Shown: positions 22,772 through 36,200, counted from the stretch's first letter. The stretch: DNA of 64,000 nt from Costus lasius (GCA_027563935.2 JANVAS020000203.1:1116001-1180000); one strand, 5' to 3'. Translations and numbers: made by a program. The notes: generated by a model from the letters alone, not told the origin.

Positions 22772-24465
22772 TGAAGGAAACCCTAAACATTAGGGGTTGA
22801 AACCCTAAACATGCGCATCTAGCATGCATAGCGGAAAAAGGGCTTCAAGTAGATCGCATATGAACTATATAATCAACATGAAGCTATGAGTTGAGATCTA
22901 TACCATAGCCATAAGGTTGGAGGTCGGCTTGGAAGAAGAGAGCAAACTTGATCTCCTCCGAAAGTTCACACACAAAGGTGATGAAGACTCCTCACTTGCG
23001 CACCTCTTGTGCTAGCAAGAATGCCAAGATGTCTTTGATCGAGTATAGGAAAGAGATGAAGACTTCTTTGCTTGGCCGATCCTTTCTCCAAGATGTCGTC
23101 TCCTTCACCAATGTCTCGTCACGAGAGCAAGCCAAGGCCGAGAGTGAATGGAGCGTTCACTTGTCATTTGCGTTCAAGGAGACATGCGCTTATGACTTTC
23201 CAAATTAGGAAAAACATTAAGCCATGCGTTCAAGATCTCTAAACCGATCTTAAACTCCACAAAACGCCTTAAACAATGAACCATGCGTTCAAGCCCTTGA
23301 ACCGGTTCAAAGCAAATGTGTTTGGACCAAAAGCCAAACCAAACCGGCCCAAGCCAAATCGGTCTAGATCAACCAAACCCTAAGGTTTCCAATCTAACCG
23401 TTCATCTCATGATGCTCTTGATCTCACCGATCTAGCATCATCTCTCTCGATCGAAGCTTACCGATCTCAAGCCCTAATCAATCAAACATGATCAGACCAG
23501 ATCTCACTTACAATCAGAGATTAAATCCCTTTAAACTGAACCGAAACAATTCAGTCCACACGATCTGACTTAAGCAAGCCATATCACCAAATTGTGCGAC
23601 CCTAAGGGTTTCCTTTAAATGTCGGTAACGATAACTTTCGTTATCACGACCAGTGAGGGGTATCTAGCAACACATCACTGTCTCCCGATATAAAGGAAAA
23701 AGTCTTCCAAGACTACACCCAAACCATGGCACAAGTGTGACTCAATTCACAAGGCATACATGTGTCCTTTGCCACTGGATGTTCTTATTGGACAAGCGGG
23801 TCAAGCTTGTAACTCCAATACGATGAGCATGATTAGATCAGATGCACATAGTCATCTGGGTATGGCCATACACTTCCTCAATCATCTCATATAAGGGGGG
23901 CCCTTTAGAACATCACACTCCTTGAACAAGGAGACGGCAATCCTTTATCTATCACTAGTGCCCTAACCTGATTCAAGCTCACCATCCAAGATAGTCTATA
24001 ATCATTATGTTTCAAATGATATTGAACTACCTCAAGACAATGACAATCATCATTCAGAAACACAAGTGATCTCAAGTCAGAGGACATGTGCCACTTGCTG
24101 CATACAAGGATCATTCACATTGTGACAAGCAATGGAATATCCCAGTAGGGTCTGTCCAGTACATCCAATGTACCCATGAGTCTACATCTTATTCCATGCT
24201 CGAAGCATCCTATAAGATTAGCACTCATATCAGTCTCAATCATATCAAGGCTGTCTCATGTTCACCAAGATATCTCGACTAAGGACTTATAGCCTGTCAG
24301 CCTAGCTGAACAGCTTTGAGACATTATTCAGAAGTACACTTATTACAGCAGACAAGGTAACAACCTGAATAATAACCATGCCTTTTATAAACATAAGAGT
24401 TTATTACATGATACTTTTACAATCCCAAAGGCCTCAAACATTAGCCTTAAGGGCATACCCCAACA
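22772..24465 (-). repeat. Element F 5' LTR (right copy)
   Basis: It is 1694 bp, apparently identical to the left copy: the same short frames recur at the same offsets and several hundred bases at each end match exactly. Confidence 0.96.
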
Positions 24466-24470
24466 GTGTG

Positions 24471-25240
24471 GACTGAATTGTTTTGGTTCAGTTTAATGGA
24501 ATTTAAACTCTGATTGTAAGTGAGATCTGGTCTGATCATGTTGGATTGATTAGGGCTTGAGATCGGTAAGCTTCGATCGAGAGAATTGATGCTAGATCGA
24601 TGAGATCAAGAGCATCAAGAGATGAATGGTTAGATCTTGAGCCTTATGGTTTAATATGATCTAGACCAATGCTTGGTTTGATTTGGTCTTTAAACCAAAT
24701 GAGATTGAACCGGTTCATCAAGTGAACGCTTGGTTCAAAGAGGAGAATGTTGCGACTTGTTCACTTGGCGTGAACGCTTGAACACATTGAGGGTTTACTA
24801 TTTTTGGAAGTCATGCTTTCCAAAATAGGGAGCACGCCTCACGTTCAAGAGCATTGCTCTATTCTCGCTCGCAACTTCCTCTTGTCGCCGCTCTCCTCTC
24901 GTGTGGTGAGTCTTGACGCTCAAGGAGGATTCGGCCTAGCCAAGAGATCATCTCATCTTCCCTTCAAGCGATCAGGAGACTTGGAGATCCTTGCTAGCAC
25001 AAGGAACGACAAGGAGAAAGCCATTTCTCATCTTGTGTGCGTCACCTTTGGAGGAGAGCCGCTCGCCCTCTTCTTCCAAGTCGCCATCCAAGCAATGGCT
25101 ATGGTATGATCCCTTCTTGATCTATACATGTGTTTAAAGTTGATCATATATTCATCATGCGATCTTAGAAACCCTAGCTTCCGCTATGCCCAATTTTAAT
25201 GTGCGCATATTAGGGTTTCGCCCCCCTTTAGGGACTTTCA
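24471..25240 (+). repeat. Element C 3' LTR, second part
   Basis: It resumes GACTGAATTG after the duplicated GTGTG and ends GGGACTTTCA at 25240. The next bases, GAAAG (25241-25245), are LTR of element G and should be the target duplication of C. Confidence 0.92.
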
Positions 25241-25714
25241 GAAAGTTCTTCCTCTTCCTCTCTTCTTTGACGCAAGGATTCTTTGTGCTTGGTGGCGTCT
25301 TCTTGCCACAAACCCTCATCGTTCCTTGGCCATAGGCGCACCTTGGAGGTGGCGCAAGCAAAGAAGAAGAGGGAAGTCCTTGGCGGCATCTTCCCTATCC
25401 CCTCCTTGGCGCAAGTTCTCTCGAAGGTGGTGCAAGTGAGGTGAAGGCTTGATTCTCTTCCCGAGGCTAGCACCAAGCGTGGAAGGGAGCAACAATCAAG
25501 GAGTCGACGCGTGGATACTTGTAGAGGGCGAGCACTTGATCGTCTTCAACATGGCTTCGGCAACTATACAAGCAAAAGAGGTACATCTCTAACACATCCT
25601 TGTGTCTTCTCTCTCGCATGGATCCTTGGGACCGGAATATATTTCGGGTGTAATGATTCTTCCGATGCGTCCTAGGACTCCAAAATTTTAAATTACACCC
25701 AGTATTCCCTAACA
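25241..25714 (+). repeat. Element G 5' LTR, 3' portion
   Basis: 474 bp matching 50428-50901, the end of the 3' LTR of G, with about 12 differences by eye (about 2.5%). It ends CCCTAACA directly before a Met-tRNA primer site. The remainder of this LTR lies left of the window, beyond element C. Confidence 0.9.
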
Positions 25715-25715
25715 G

Positions 25716-25727
25716 TGGTATCAGAGC
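25716..25727 (+). other. Element G primer binding site (initiator Met-tRNA)
   Basis: TGGTATCAGAGC lies one base after the LTR end; this is the canonical plant copia primer site. Confidence 0.93.
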
Positions 25728-27225
25728 TACTTACGAGAAACACAAGGTGTATGTTTGCTTGTATAAAAAGTTTTTGGAAAATTTTTCTTCTATCCATGCG
25801 CGTTTCACATAGAAAGCCTCTTTCATCCAAACTTCTTTTATCATTTTTATGGCCGAAATTTGGATTGTGTTTATGATGGATTTAAGACCAAAGGCGCACG
25901 TAGTTTTGTCAAGTAGGACAGGCATTGTGTCTTCGGACTGGCCGGGTCTCTTGATCTGACAAAATTGCCAGCCGATAGGGTCCATGAAATCATCATGAAA
26001 CTTGATCCCAATTTTAGCATAAATTTGACTGAGAGAGTGCTTTAGATGGAGTTGGAGCATAAGGGGATAAAATTTGATTATTTCGATTTTTCAAATTTTA
26101 TATATGCGCCACTTGTCTCTTCCATGGGTTGATATGGTCATAGCGAGTGCCCTCCTGTGTTGTGATGTGGAAGCATGTTTCCACCTGTGATGAATGCTTG
26201 TAAAATCTTTCTACCACCTGCGTGTGGTTCTCCCCCTTCTTGATGTAAAATTTTCATCTTTCCTTAGAATAGATGTAGAATTGTTTACATAAGATAGGTT
26301 AAGGTTCATCAAAAACAACAAGGTGTCTTCTTCAACCGATTTCAGAGTGGCTCCAGCTTTGGAAGCGTGGTGATGGATTTGCGGTTGGAGGAAGAGATGC
26401 TTGCTTTCGGCTTCTGGCATGGGCTGATCTGCTAAAGTGACTCGCAACCCTTGGATGCATGATAACATGTCACATGGCTCGTGACAAGTTATATGTATGA
26501 AAAGGGCTATGACCATATCGACCAAACTAGCATGCCTGTGATGGTTTATTATTTTGTCCATAGCATGCCTGTGATGTTTTTCCTTTCCTGCCATAACCAT
26601 AGGAAAACTGCATGCTAGAAAAGAATAAAATCAACGTGTAAAACTCTCAATACAATATCAAGTCAATAGCCTTCTAACGCGTAGCCCTCATCAAGCTATC
26701 GATCGGTGGTGTTGTGAACTGTTTTCCACCCTCGTGGGACACACCCACTTATCTTTAGAAGATGTGAGGTGACAATGATTTCCCCAGTCCTGTTTTAACC
26801 TGGGCGTGCCTTCGCAAGGAATTCGTTGGCCCTGGGCATAACGGTTAGGACCAGACTTGACTAGTTTTTCATATGACACTCACATGATGAATCACTAGAG
26901 GCAGCTGTTGAGAGGATATGGTTCTGTGTTGTATCCAGCCCTCGCTGGACACAGGGCGCCTAGTCTGTCTTAACTAAGAGGAATTGTGCACGGCACAATT
27001 GGCTGGCATGCCTACCTAAGGAAGCATGAGAAACTCTGTGCATCCCAACTCACCCTCGTGAGTCGCGGAGATCTCATGTGAAATTAGGATCCTACTCACT
27101 TATTTCTATGTTGAGTTTGAGAGTTCTCAACTTGTTCTTGGAAATAGTGGGAGCATAGCATTTAAGTTAAAGTCCTTGTTAAATGCTTTATTATAGTACT
27201 TATTTTACTTATTTGCTTATTGTAG
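25728..27225 (+). other. Element G leader
   Basis: About 1.5 kb of non-coding sequence. It aligns in part with the Angela-like leaders around two hairpins, CCACCCTCGTGG (26726-26737) and TCCAGCCCTCGCTGGA (26934-26949), 208 bp apart. No gene is seen. Confidence 0.7.
26726..26949 (+). other. Leader hairpin pair in element G
   Basis: Hairpin 1 has stem CCAC/GTGG with loop CCTC. Hairpin 2 has stem TCCAGC/GCTGGA with loop CCTC. They match in position the pair in H at 32676-32688 and 32886-32898, but with different stem bases and different loops (TCA in H). Confidence 0.65.
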
Positions 27226-27850
27226 ATGACATCTCCTGATCTAAGATTGAAACTTTATAAAAACAAACTGGATGGGACAAATTGGACAAAATGGTTCAAG
27301 ATTTTGTCCAAGATACTAGAACAAGAGAATAAGGTGCATCTTCTTGAAAGACCTCCATCCCAGCCCAGTGTGTATTTCACTACTCAGTGGGAGTGGAATA
27401 TCTATCTTGAACATTGTGAAGATAACGAACAGTACACTACTCTTGTCTTAGAGTGCATGACCCTAGAGGTCAAGGTTGAGTGTGATGAGATGGGGATTTA
27501 TGATCTTATCATACATCTCAAAGGTCTCTTCACACCATGCTCTATAGACAATGATCAGGAGAGTTCTGTTGGATCTTCAGAGTGTATGCCTAAATCTGAG
27601 AATGACCATGGTTCTATATCTTCGAAGCTAATACTTCGGAAGACTGGGAATGCATGGGTATTTCGAAGAGGATTAATGGCCAAGAAGAGCATGACAAAGA
27701 AGAAGGGATGTAATCCATCCGCTTCAGGTATTGTGTTACCGAGGTCTTTTGTCTACTTCTTATTCATGGGTACTGGTTACCATATGTGAGGCTCACATAT
27801 GTTTTACATGTGCAGGAGCTCAAAAGAAGTAGGACGATGAGGCTTGATGG
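27226..27850 (+). pseudogene. Element G gag-protease remnant
   Basis: The frame starts ATGACATCTCCTGAT with a copia gag-like N-terminus (LDGTNWTKW; KVHLLERPP). After about 110 residues it has lost much of gag; no zinc knuckle is present. Near 27760-27785 it reads LFMGTGYHM, a decayed version of a protease site of the WxxDTGCGxHI type, then TGA; sequence matching the codons for VQELKRS follows in another frame. It is clearly non-functional and is a different copia family from the Angela-like copies. Confidence 0.8.
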
Positions 27851-28847
27851 GATCGACTCTCGGGTCAAGGACGGAGCATTGGATGCTGCTGTTGATATCA
27901 TCTCACTGCCTTGAAGACTTTATCTAGAACTTTGCTATTATGTATTAGCTTATGTATTAGAACATCATTCCTTTTGGAAAGGATTTCAGTTTAAAATAAT
28001 ATATGATATTTTTCTTTATAACTGAGATGTTCTATTGAAGTGATACAGTTGATAATAGTTTGTGGCTCTATATGTAACACAATATCAGATCCATTGATTC
28101 AATTAACATCCTCTTATGGCATTGTCTCTTGAACCATAGAACAATGGTCACATCCAAAGGTCCATGGACTGTTGGGATCATTATCCTTTCAGGATTATGA
28201 TACATGTGAGCCTTGTTCAAAGGAGCAAAATTACAGATGCTGCCTTCACCATAAAGGGTGGAAGGGTAAGTAGCTTGTTGGATCTATTACACAGCAATGT
28301 GTGTGGACCCATATAAACAAGCACGAAGAGGTGTTATATGCTTCATCAGGTGTGGGTATGCCTTTTCCAACCTAAGAACTTTGGAGAAATCCAAGAAGTT
28401 CACAAATGAAATATTGAGTCAAATTGGAGGATCTATTAAAGCACTTTGATTGGATCAAGGTGATTAGTGGAAAATTTGATGACTATCCTAAGGAGTGTGG
28501 GGATTATCTCACAGCTTACTTGGAACACCACTGTGTGGTGATTTTCAAAGAAAGAAAGAGGAACACATTGGATGTGGTTCCATCTTTGAATAATCATGCA
28601 AATATACTACTATGATGCCATGCAATAAGATGCACTGCCACTCCATAAGAAAGTGTCTAAATTAGCTTTTGAGTTGCAAACTACAAATATCCCATTTCTT
28701 CAATGGAATTGGGAATGTAATGTGCAGTGATTCAAAAGTATGTGTTTGTGGTGCACTGTAGAGTGTTAATTCTATCCCAAAGAGAACAAAATATTTGTTG
28801 CTCAAACTGTTGTCTCTCTTGAGAAAATATTTCTTTAAAAGAAGCTA
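27851..28847 (+). pseudogene. Element G integrase region, heavily decayed
   Basis: Only scattered matches to integrase remain, among them CACAGCAATGTGTGTGGACC near 28290 (the HSDVCGP catalytic Asp site, here Asn) and AAGGAGTGTGGGGATTATCT near 28490 (the KECGIIS site). Frames are broken many times. No separate gene is supported. Confidence 0.65.
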
Positions 28848-29760
28848 GTGGGAGTAGATTTGATTGGGATAAGGTCTAGAATCAACCACAATATAATTAG
28901 ACACAGATGGAGAGCAAAATCTCACATACAGGTTGAAAGTCAACCTGAGGTTCAAGTAACACAGGAACCACATAAGTCTGGATCGATTCGATATGCTGGG
29001 CATGACGAATTTTTCATCAAGGATGAACCTAAGACTTATGAGGAAATGGAAGCGGTCGGTGGACCAGATTCCAAGAAATGGCTAAGGGCCATGAGAACCA
29101 TAATGGACTCCATGTCTGCTAATCAAGTATGGGACTTGGATGAGCTGCCAAAGGGGTAATTCCCACAGGCTATAAATAAATCTTCTAGGAAGATAGACAT
29201 GGAAGGTAATATTGTTACCTTGAAAGGCAAGCTAGTGAACAGAAATTTCAGGCAAATCCACTGGGTGGATAATGATGAAATTTTTCACCAATAGCTGAGT
29301 TTTAAGTCCATTAGGAATCTGCTTGTTATAATTGCATAATCAGTTATGGCGTGATATTATGAAAACTGCCTTTCTTGCATGGACGTCTGAAAAGATATCT
29401 ATAAGGAAATAGCCAGAAGGTTTTCATATCAAGGCCATAAAGATATGCATAGTGTTATGCAAGCATGTTTAAAAGAGCCTGTGTTTACAAGAAGATCAGT
29501 GGGAGCACCTTAATAGTATTTCTTGTTCTAGAAGATTGATGATATTCTCCTCACATGAAATGACATCTCAGCTCTTCACATGGTGAAGAAAAGGCTTGAG
29601 ATTTATTTCAAGAAGAATGATCTAGGGAATGATGCCTACATCCTAGGCATGAGGATCTATAGATAGAGATCCAAGAAAGTCATTGCCCTTTAGTCAATCT
29701 ATGTTCATCCAGGAGTTTCTGGAGAGGTTTATATTGGATGATTCCAAATATTGATACCTT
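28848..29760 (+). pseudogene. Element G linker and RT remnant
   Basis: Up to about 29159 one frame encodes the acidic linker and RT start (QEPHKSGSIRY; AMRTIMDSMSANQVWDL). RT continues after 29160 in shifting frames, with matches to GCKWIFKK and to the YVDD neighbourhood near 29540. H is inserted after ACCTT (29756-29760) and the remnant resumes at 38804. Confidence 0.78.
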
Positions 29761-31446
29761 TGTTGGGGTATGCCCTTAAGGCTAATGTTTGAGGCCTTGG
29801 GATTGTATCAGTATCATGTATAAACTTTTATGTTTATAAAGGCAATGGTTGTTATTCAGGTTGTTACATTGTCTGCTGCAACAAGTGTACTTCTGAATGA
29901 TGTCTCAATGCTGTTCAGCTAGGCTGACATGCTATAAAGTCCTTAGTCGAGATATCTTGGTGAACATGAGACAGCCTTGATATGATTGAGACTAATATGT
30001 GTTCTAATCTTATAGGATGCTTCGAGCATGGAATAAGATGTAGACTCATGGGTACATTGGATGTACTGGACAGACCCTACTAGGATATTCAATTGCTTGT
30101 CACAATGTGAATAATCCTTGTTTGCAACAAGTGGCACATGTCCTCTGACTTGAGATCACTTGTGTTTCTAAATGATGATTGTCATTGTTTTGAGGTAGTT
30201 CAATATCATTTGAAACAAAATGGTTATAGACTATCTTGGATAATGATCATGAGTCAGGTTAGGACACTAGTGATAGATATAGGATTGCCGTCTCCTTGTT
30301 TAAGGAGTTAGATGTTCTAAAGGGGCCCCCCTAAATGAGATGATTGAGAAAGTGTATGGCCATACCCAGGTGACTATGTTCATCTGATCTAATCATGCTC
30401 ATCATATTGGAGCTACAGGCTTGACATGCTTATCCAATAAGAACATCCAGTGGCAAAGGAAACATGTATGCCTAGTGAAGTGGATTCACACTTGTGCTGT
30501 GGTTTGGGTGTAGTCTTGGAAGACTCTTTCCTTTATATCGGGAGACAGTGATGTGTTGCTAGATACCCCTCACTGATCGTGATAACGTAAGTTATCGTTA
30601 CCGACATTTAAAGGAAACCCTTAGGGTCGCACAATTCGATGATATGGCTTACTTAAGTCAGATCGTGTGGACTGAATTGTTTGGGTTCAGTTTAAAGGAG
30701 TTTAAACTCTGATTGTAAGTGAGATCTGGTCTGATCATGTTTGATTGATTAGGGCTTGAGATCGGTAAGCTTCGATCGAGAGAATTGATGCTGGATCAGT
30801 GAGATCAAGAGCATCAGGAGATGAACGGTTAGATCTGGAGCCTTAGGGTTTAAGATGATCTAGACCAAATGGCTTGGGCTGGTTTGATTTGGTCTTTGGA
30901 CCAAATGCAATTGCATTGAACCGGTTCAAGAGAGTGAACGCATGGTTCAATGCTTGAGGCGTTTTTGATCGGTTTTGACATCATGGGCGCATGGCTTCAT
31001 GTCTTTCCTATTTTTGGAAAGTCATTAGCGCATGTTCCCTTCAACGCCAAAACGCTTCAACGCTCGCCTCTCTCATTGCGCTCTCGTGTGTGGCTTGTCT
31101 TGACGAGAGAGTTGAGAAGATTTCGGCCAAGGTGAACATCACTCTCGCATCTCCATCTTCCTCCACACAAAGGACCCCTTGAAGCTTTGCTAGCACAAAG
31201 ACGACAAGGAGAAGCCATCTTCATTCGTTGTGTGCGTCATCTTCGGAGAAGGAGCAATTGCGTCTTTGCTTCCAAGACACCATCCAATCCAATGGCGTTG
31301 GTATGATCCCTTATGATCTATTCCATTGTTACAAGTTGATCATATGAACTACATGCGATCTTATCTTTGAAACCCTAGTTTCCGCTGCCAAAAGAATTGT
31401 CTTGCACCACTTTAGGGTTTCGCTCCCCCTTGAAGGGGACTCTTCA
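29761..31446 (+). repeat. Element H 5' LTR
   Basis: TGTTGGGGTATGCCC...GGGGACTCTTCA, 1686 bp, followed two bases later by the primer site. Confidence 0.95.
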
Positions 31447-31448
31447 AT

Positions 31449-31460
31449 TGGTATCAGAGG
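31449..31460 (+). other. Element H primer binding site (one base altered)
   Basis: It reads TGGTATCAGAGG followed by GCTGG, against TGGTATCAGAGC elsewhere. Eleven of twelve bases match initiator Met-tRNA; one inserted G would explain the change. Confidence 0.85.
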
Positions 31461-33207
31461 GCTGGTTCTTGTAGAATCATATGATTGCTTGATGATTTGT
31501 GATCCTTGTTTGTGTTTGATAAGTAGATCTAGTAGGAAGCATCTTGCGCATCTACATGTTAAGTAATGAAAATACATGATGTATGTTTTTGTTTACTCCT
31601 TTGCGCATGTATGATGTATCGTTGCGCATGTTAGATGTTTTTCAAAACTTAACTTGCGTGCCCCTACTTTAGATCTAATGCGTCTACTATAAACCCTTAG
31701 ACGGGTTGATGGGGTTGAAGTCATCCTCTAGATAGGATCCAAATAGTCTGATCAGACCATCTGACAGCCTAGATGGGTCGACCAGATGGCACCTATGCGC
31801 AAGCATGAGGTGGCTATAGGTCGACTGCATCAAGGGCGTGTAGCGAGGTCTAGTTGAGACAACCAGTGAACGCACATGAGTTAGGCCCGGGGTCACACCC
31901 GCTTGCCAGAACTCATGAGGGTTGTTCAGCCCTTGGCGCATGCATGGTTGACCATTAGGTCAACTCAAGTCAGTTAGGACTTGGTGCATGCAAGGGCAGT
32001 GGATCTGACTAGACATGATGAGTGGATCCCTATCAATGGACCGTTGTAAGGTTGTAGGGCACATAAGAAAATTAAAATTGATGCCAATGGGTTTTCAAAC
32101 ATTTTATTTTCTTGTTAATGGATCATATGTTGATTGGATGCCATGATATATGTTTATTTCATCTTATGTGGGTTGCCCTTTTAATGTGTGCTGTGCTGGG
32201 GCCTGCGAGCCTGGATTAAACTTGTAAATTAATTTTTATTGTGATCTGCGAATCACTTTTTAATTGATTTATAAAATGTAATTGACCTACGAGTCAATCT
32301 TGTCTAGATAGATTACATTGTAATTTAATCAGACAAGGGCACAGAGCACACATGGCATTGGCGCATGCAGCAGTGGCTTGACCAGGTGGGAGGTCTAGGG
32401 TTCGACCCTATGATAGGCGCATTTACCTGGTGGGCGCACCTGAGCTGCAGAGGGCGCTTGGGCCCTGGTCTGGGCCAGATGAGAGGCAAAAGACCCTTCT
32501 TTTATTGTTTAAATAATTAGACTTGCATGATTTATTTATCTTCTGCTATCACCATAGGGTTTGCATGAAAGTTAAGAAGATAAAAGACCGTTAAAATCCA
32601 ACGCTAAAATATCAAGCTCGATAGCCTTCTGACCCGAAACCTCACTGTTCTGACTATCATTGGAGCCGTGTTATACCCACTCAGTGGGCACGTCCATCTA
32701 TCTTCAGACGGTGTGTGATTTCACCTGCGTGTTATAGAGAAGGGATTTATCGCTTCTCGTTGCTCAGCATAGCACGTGGTGGTCCAGGGAGTAGGTCGGG
32801 TCAGCTTGACCATGTAGGCTACATATGTGGCGCATATGGTAGCTATATGGAGGCAGCCATCTGTGGGATCAGAGACTGTGTTGTACCAACTCAGTTGGCA
32901 CAGTCTGCTGGATTGCCCAGATGAAGGGGAATCGCACGGGTTGGCGATTGGCAGGGACTGCCTACCAGAAATTAGTGCTTGTACTCTCTGTGCATCCTAT
33001 CTCGCCTGAGTGGGACGCGGAGACCAAGTATGAAATCTGGATCCCATCTCACTAAAAGAGTGTTACTCTTTCGGACTGTTTTACTGGATTTTTCAGTCAG
33101 TTAAAATAGTGAGAAAAGAATCATTCTTAAGTCTTGGATTGATTCTAAACATTGATACTGACCTTGCTGTTCTTGCATTGTTGTAGATTCCTGCAGCAAC
33201 GAACACC
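31461..33207 (+). other. Element H untranslated leader
   Basis: About 1.75 kb. It contains hairpin CCCACTCAGTGGG (32676-32688) and hairpin CCAACTCAGTTGG (32886-32898), 210 bp apart, each with stems of five pairs and loop TCA. A pyrimidine-rich tract ending TTGTAG precedes the gag ATG by about 25 bases. Confidence 0.8.
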
Positions 33208-36200
33208 ATGAGCTTCAATGTGCGATCCCTACTTGAAAGGGAGAAGTTTGCTGGGCCAAACTTCTCAGACTGGTACGGACACCTTAAGATTGTTCTTAAG
33301 GCAGAGAGGAAACTGTATGTCCTCGAGACGGCTATACCGCCTCAACCCACAGCGAACGCCGCAAGGGCGGTTCGCGAAGCCTATGAAAAGCATGTCAATG
33401 ATAGCATTGATGTCGCTTGCCTGATGCTAGCGTCTATGACGCCACCGCTGCAGCGTCAGCATGAGGATATGTCTGCTATGGAAATCATAGCAAACCTCAA
33501 GATGCTATATGCTGCACAGGCGAGGACTGAACGCTATAATCTGACCAAGCTTTTCTTTCAGAGCAAACTGGCTGAAGGGAGTCCAGTGGGAGCTCATGTG
33601 CTCAAGATGATTGGGCACAAAGAGGCTCTAGAGAAACTGGGGCATACCATCAATCAGGAGCTTGCTGTAGACATTATTCTGCAGTCTCTCCCGGCCTCTT
33701 TCGATCCGTTCATTATTAACTTTAATATGAACAAGATTGACTGTACTCCGGCAGAGTTGCTGAATATGCTCTTGACTACGGAGGAGACTCTGAAGGGAAA
33801 GCCTTCAACCTCTGTCTTGATGTTCCCTTCCAGGAACAAGAAGAAGGGGAAGAAGGGCAAAGCCCCTGTCAAGAATTACAACAAGGCTCTGAAATAAAAG
33901 GTAAAGCAGTCGAAGGACAACAGATGTTTCCATTGTGGCCAGCTGGGTCACTGGAAAAAGGACTGTAAAGCGCTCCAAGGAGACAAGAAGGGAAGCATCG
34001 CTACTGGCTCAGGTATATTTGTGACTGAGGTCATGATATCTTCTTCTTCTATTTCATGGGTGTTGGACACTGCATGTGGAGTTCACATTTGTTCAAATGT
34101 ACAGGAACTCAAGAGAAGAAGACAGGTGGGACAGCATGAGGTGGACCTACGAGTTGGAAACGGGGCACGGGTTGCTGCTGTTGCTGTAGGAGTTTATTAC
34201 ATCTCATTACCATCTGGACTTGTATTGGAACTAGACAATTGTTATTTTGTACCTAGCATAACGAAGAATATTATCTCTATTCCTGCTCTTGTCAGGAAAG
34301 GATTTTCCTTTGAATGCAATATTTCAAAGTGTGTTCTATCATGTGATAATATTGTTTATGCTACTGGATCAATTAACAACGGGTTATTCATGTTGGACAT
34401 GGAATGTTCTATACAAAACATTGATAATAAGAAAGCCAAGTATGCTGATGACAGCACCTTGCTATGGCACAGTCGTTTAGGCCATATTAACAAGAAACGC
34501 ATTAAGCGGTTGCATGATCATGGACTGCTGGGATCATTCTCCTATGAGGAGATTGATACATGCAAAGCTTGTTTAATGGGTAAAATGACGAAGTCTCCTT
34601 TTCCTAACAAAGGTCAAAGGGCTTCAGGTTTACTTGACCTGATACACAGTGATGTGTGTGGGCCATTTAGTAAACATGCCAGAGGTGGCTATTCGTACTT
34701 CATTACCTTTACTGATGATTTCAGTAGATATGGGTATGTCTATCTAATGAGACATAAGAGTGATTCTTTTGACAAGTTCAAAGAGTTCAAAAATGAAGTA
34801 CAGAATCAGCTAGGCCGTAATATCAAGGCACTTCGTTCTGATCGAGGTGGAGAATACCTAAGTCGAGAGTTTACTGACAATCTCAAGGAGTGTGGGATTA
34901 TCTCATAGCTCACTCCACCAGGAACACCGCAATGGAATGGTGTGTCCGAGAGGAGGAACAGAACCTTACTGGATATGGTTCGTTCTATGATGAGTCAGGC
35001 TACTCTACCTTACTCCTTTTGGGGATTTGCACTGGAAACAGCTGCAAAGGTACTAAACCGAGTGCCATCCAAGGCAGTTTCTAAGACTCCATATGAGTTA
35101 TGGTATGGGAAACAGCCGAGCTTGACATTTATCAAGATCTGGGGTTGCGAGGCTTATGTCAAAAAGCTCGCCTCTGGGAAACTAGAGAGCAGATATGAGA
35201 GATGTATCTTTGTCGGTTACCCTAAGGAAACTAAGGGTTATTATTTCTACGATCCCAAAGAGAACAAAGTATTTGTTGCTCGGACGGCTATTTTTCTTGA
35301 GAAGGAGTTTCTTCTGCAAGAAGCCAGTGGGAGAGAAATAAAGCTGGATGAGAGTCCAGAGGAAGGACAAAGTAGTCAAGCACAGTTGGATGAGCATGAG
35401 CCAGTTGGGCAGGTTATTGAACAACCTGAGGCTCAGATATCACGGGAACCGCGAAGATCGGGAAGGATCCGTTGACAGCCTGAGCGCTATGACGGAGTCT
35501 ACATCATTGATAATGATGAACCCCTCACTTATGCGGATGCGGTCAGTGGACCGGAGTCAGCTAGATGGCTTGAAGCTATGCGAGCCGAGATGGACTCCAT
35601 GTCAGATAACCAAGTCTGGGATTTGGTTGATCCGCCTCCGGGAGTAATCCCTATAGGCTGTAAATGGATCTTCAAGAAGAAGATTGACATGGATGGTAAC
35701 ATAGTTACCTATAAAGGCAGGCTAGTTGCGAAAGGTTTCAAACAAATCTACGGGATAGATTATGATGAAACTTTCTCTCCTGTAGCCATGTTCAAGTCTA
35801 TTCGGATTATTCTCGCGATAGCAGCATATTACGATTATGAGATCTGGCAAATGGATGTGAAGACCGCTTTCCTTAATGGAAAACTGGATGAGGATGTGTA
35901 TATGACACAACCTGAAGGTTTCACTAATCCATCAGATCGTCATAAAATATGCAAGTTAAAGAAGTCCATTTATGGACTTAAGCAAGCATCAAGGAGCTGG
36001 AATATTCGTTTTGATGAATCAATCTGTGAGTTTGGTTTCATCAAGAATGAAGATGACCCGTGTGTATATAAGAGGTTTAGTGGGAGCGTGATTACTTTCC
36101 TAGTCCTCTACGTCGATGATATCTTAATCATTGGAAACGATATTCCTGAACTGCATGCTGTTAAAGCATGGTTAAGAAAATGTTTCCAGATGAAAGATCT

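Larger units (their letters stand above)
15323..24465 (-). mobile_element. Element F: complete, very young Angela-like retrotransposon
   Basis: It is 9143 bp long with GTGTG duplications at 15318-15322 and 24466-24470. Both LTRs are 1694 bp and I found no difference in the stretches compared directly. The order on the minus strand is 5' LTR, Met-tRNA primer site, leader, gag-pol, purine tract, 3' LTR. It is inserted in the 3' LTR of C. Although young, it is not coding-intact (YVSD in RT, TAG in RNase H). Confidence 0.96.

Noticed and set aside
25241..25714. Host gene duplicated at 50428-50901
   Set aside because: Both copies end in CCCTAACA, one before a Met-tRNA primer site and the other at the element end; they are the two LTR ends of G.
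27226..27789. Independent host gene of 187 residues
   Set aside because: The N-terminus is copia gag-like, it follows a primer site and leader, and is followed by decayed protease and pol.
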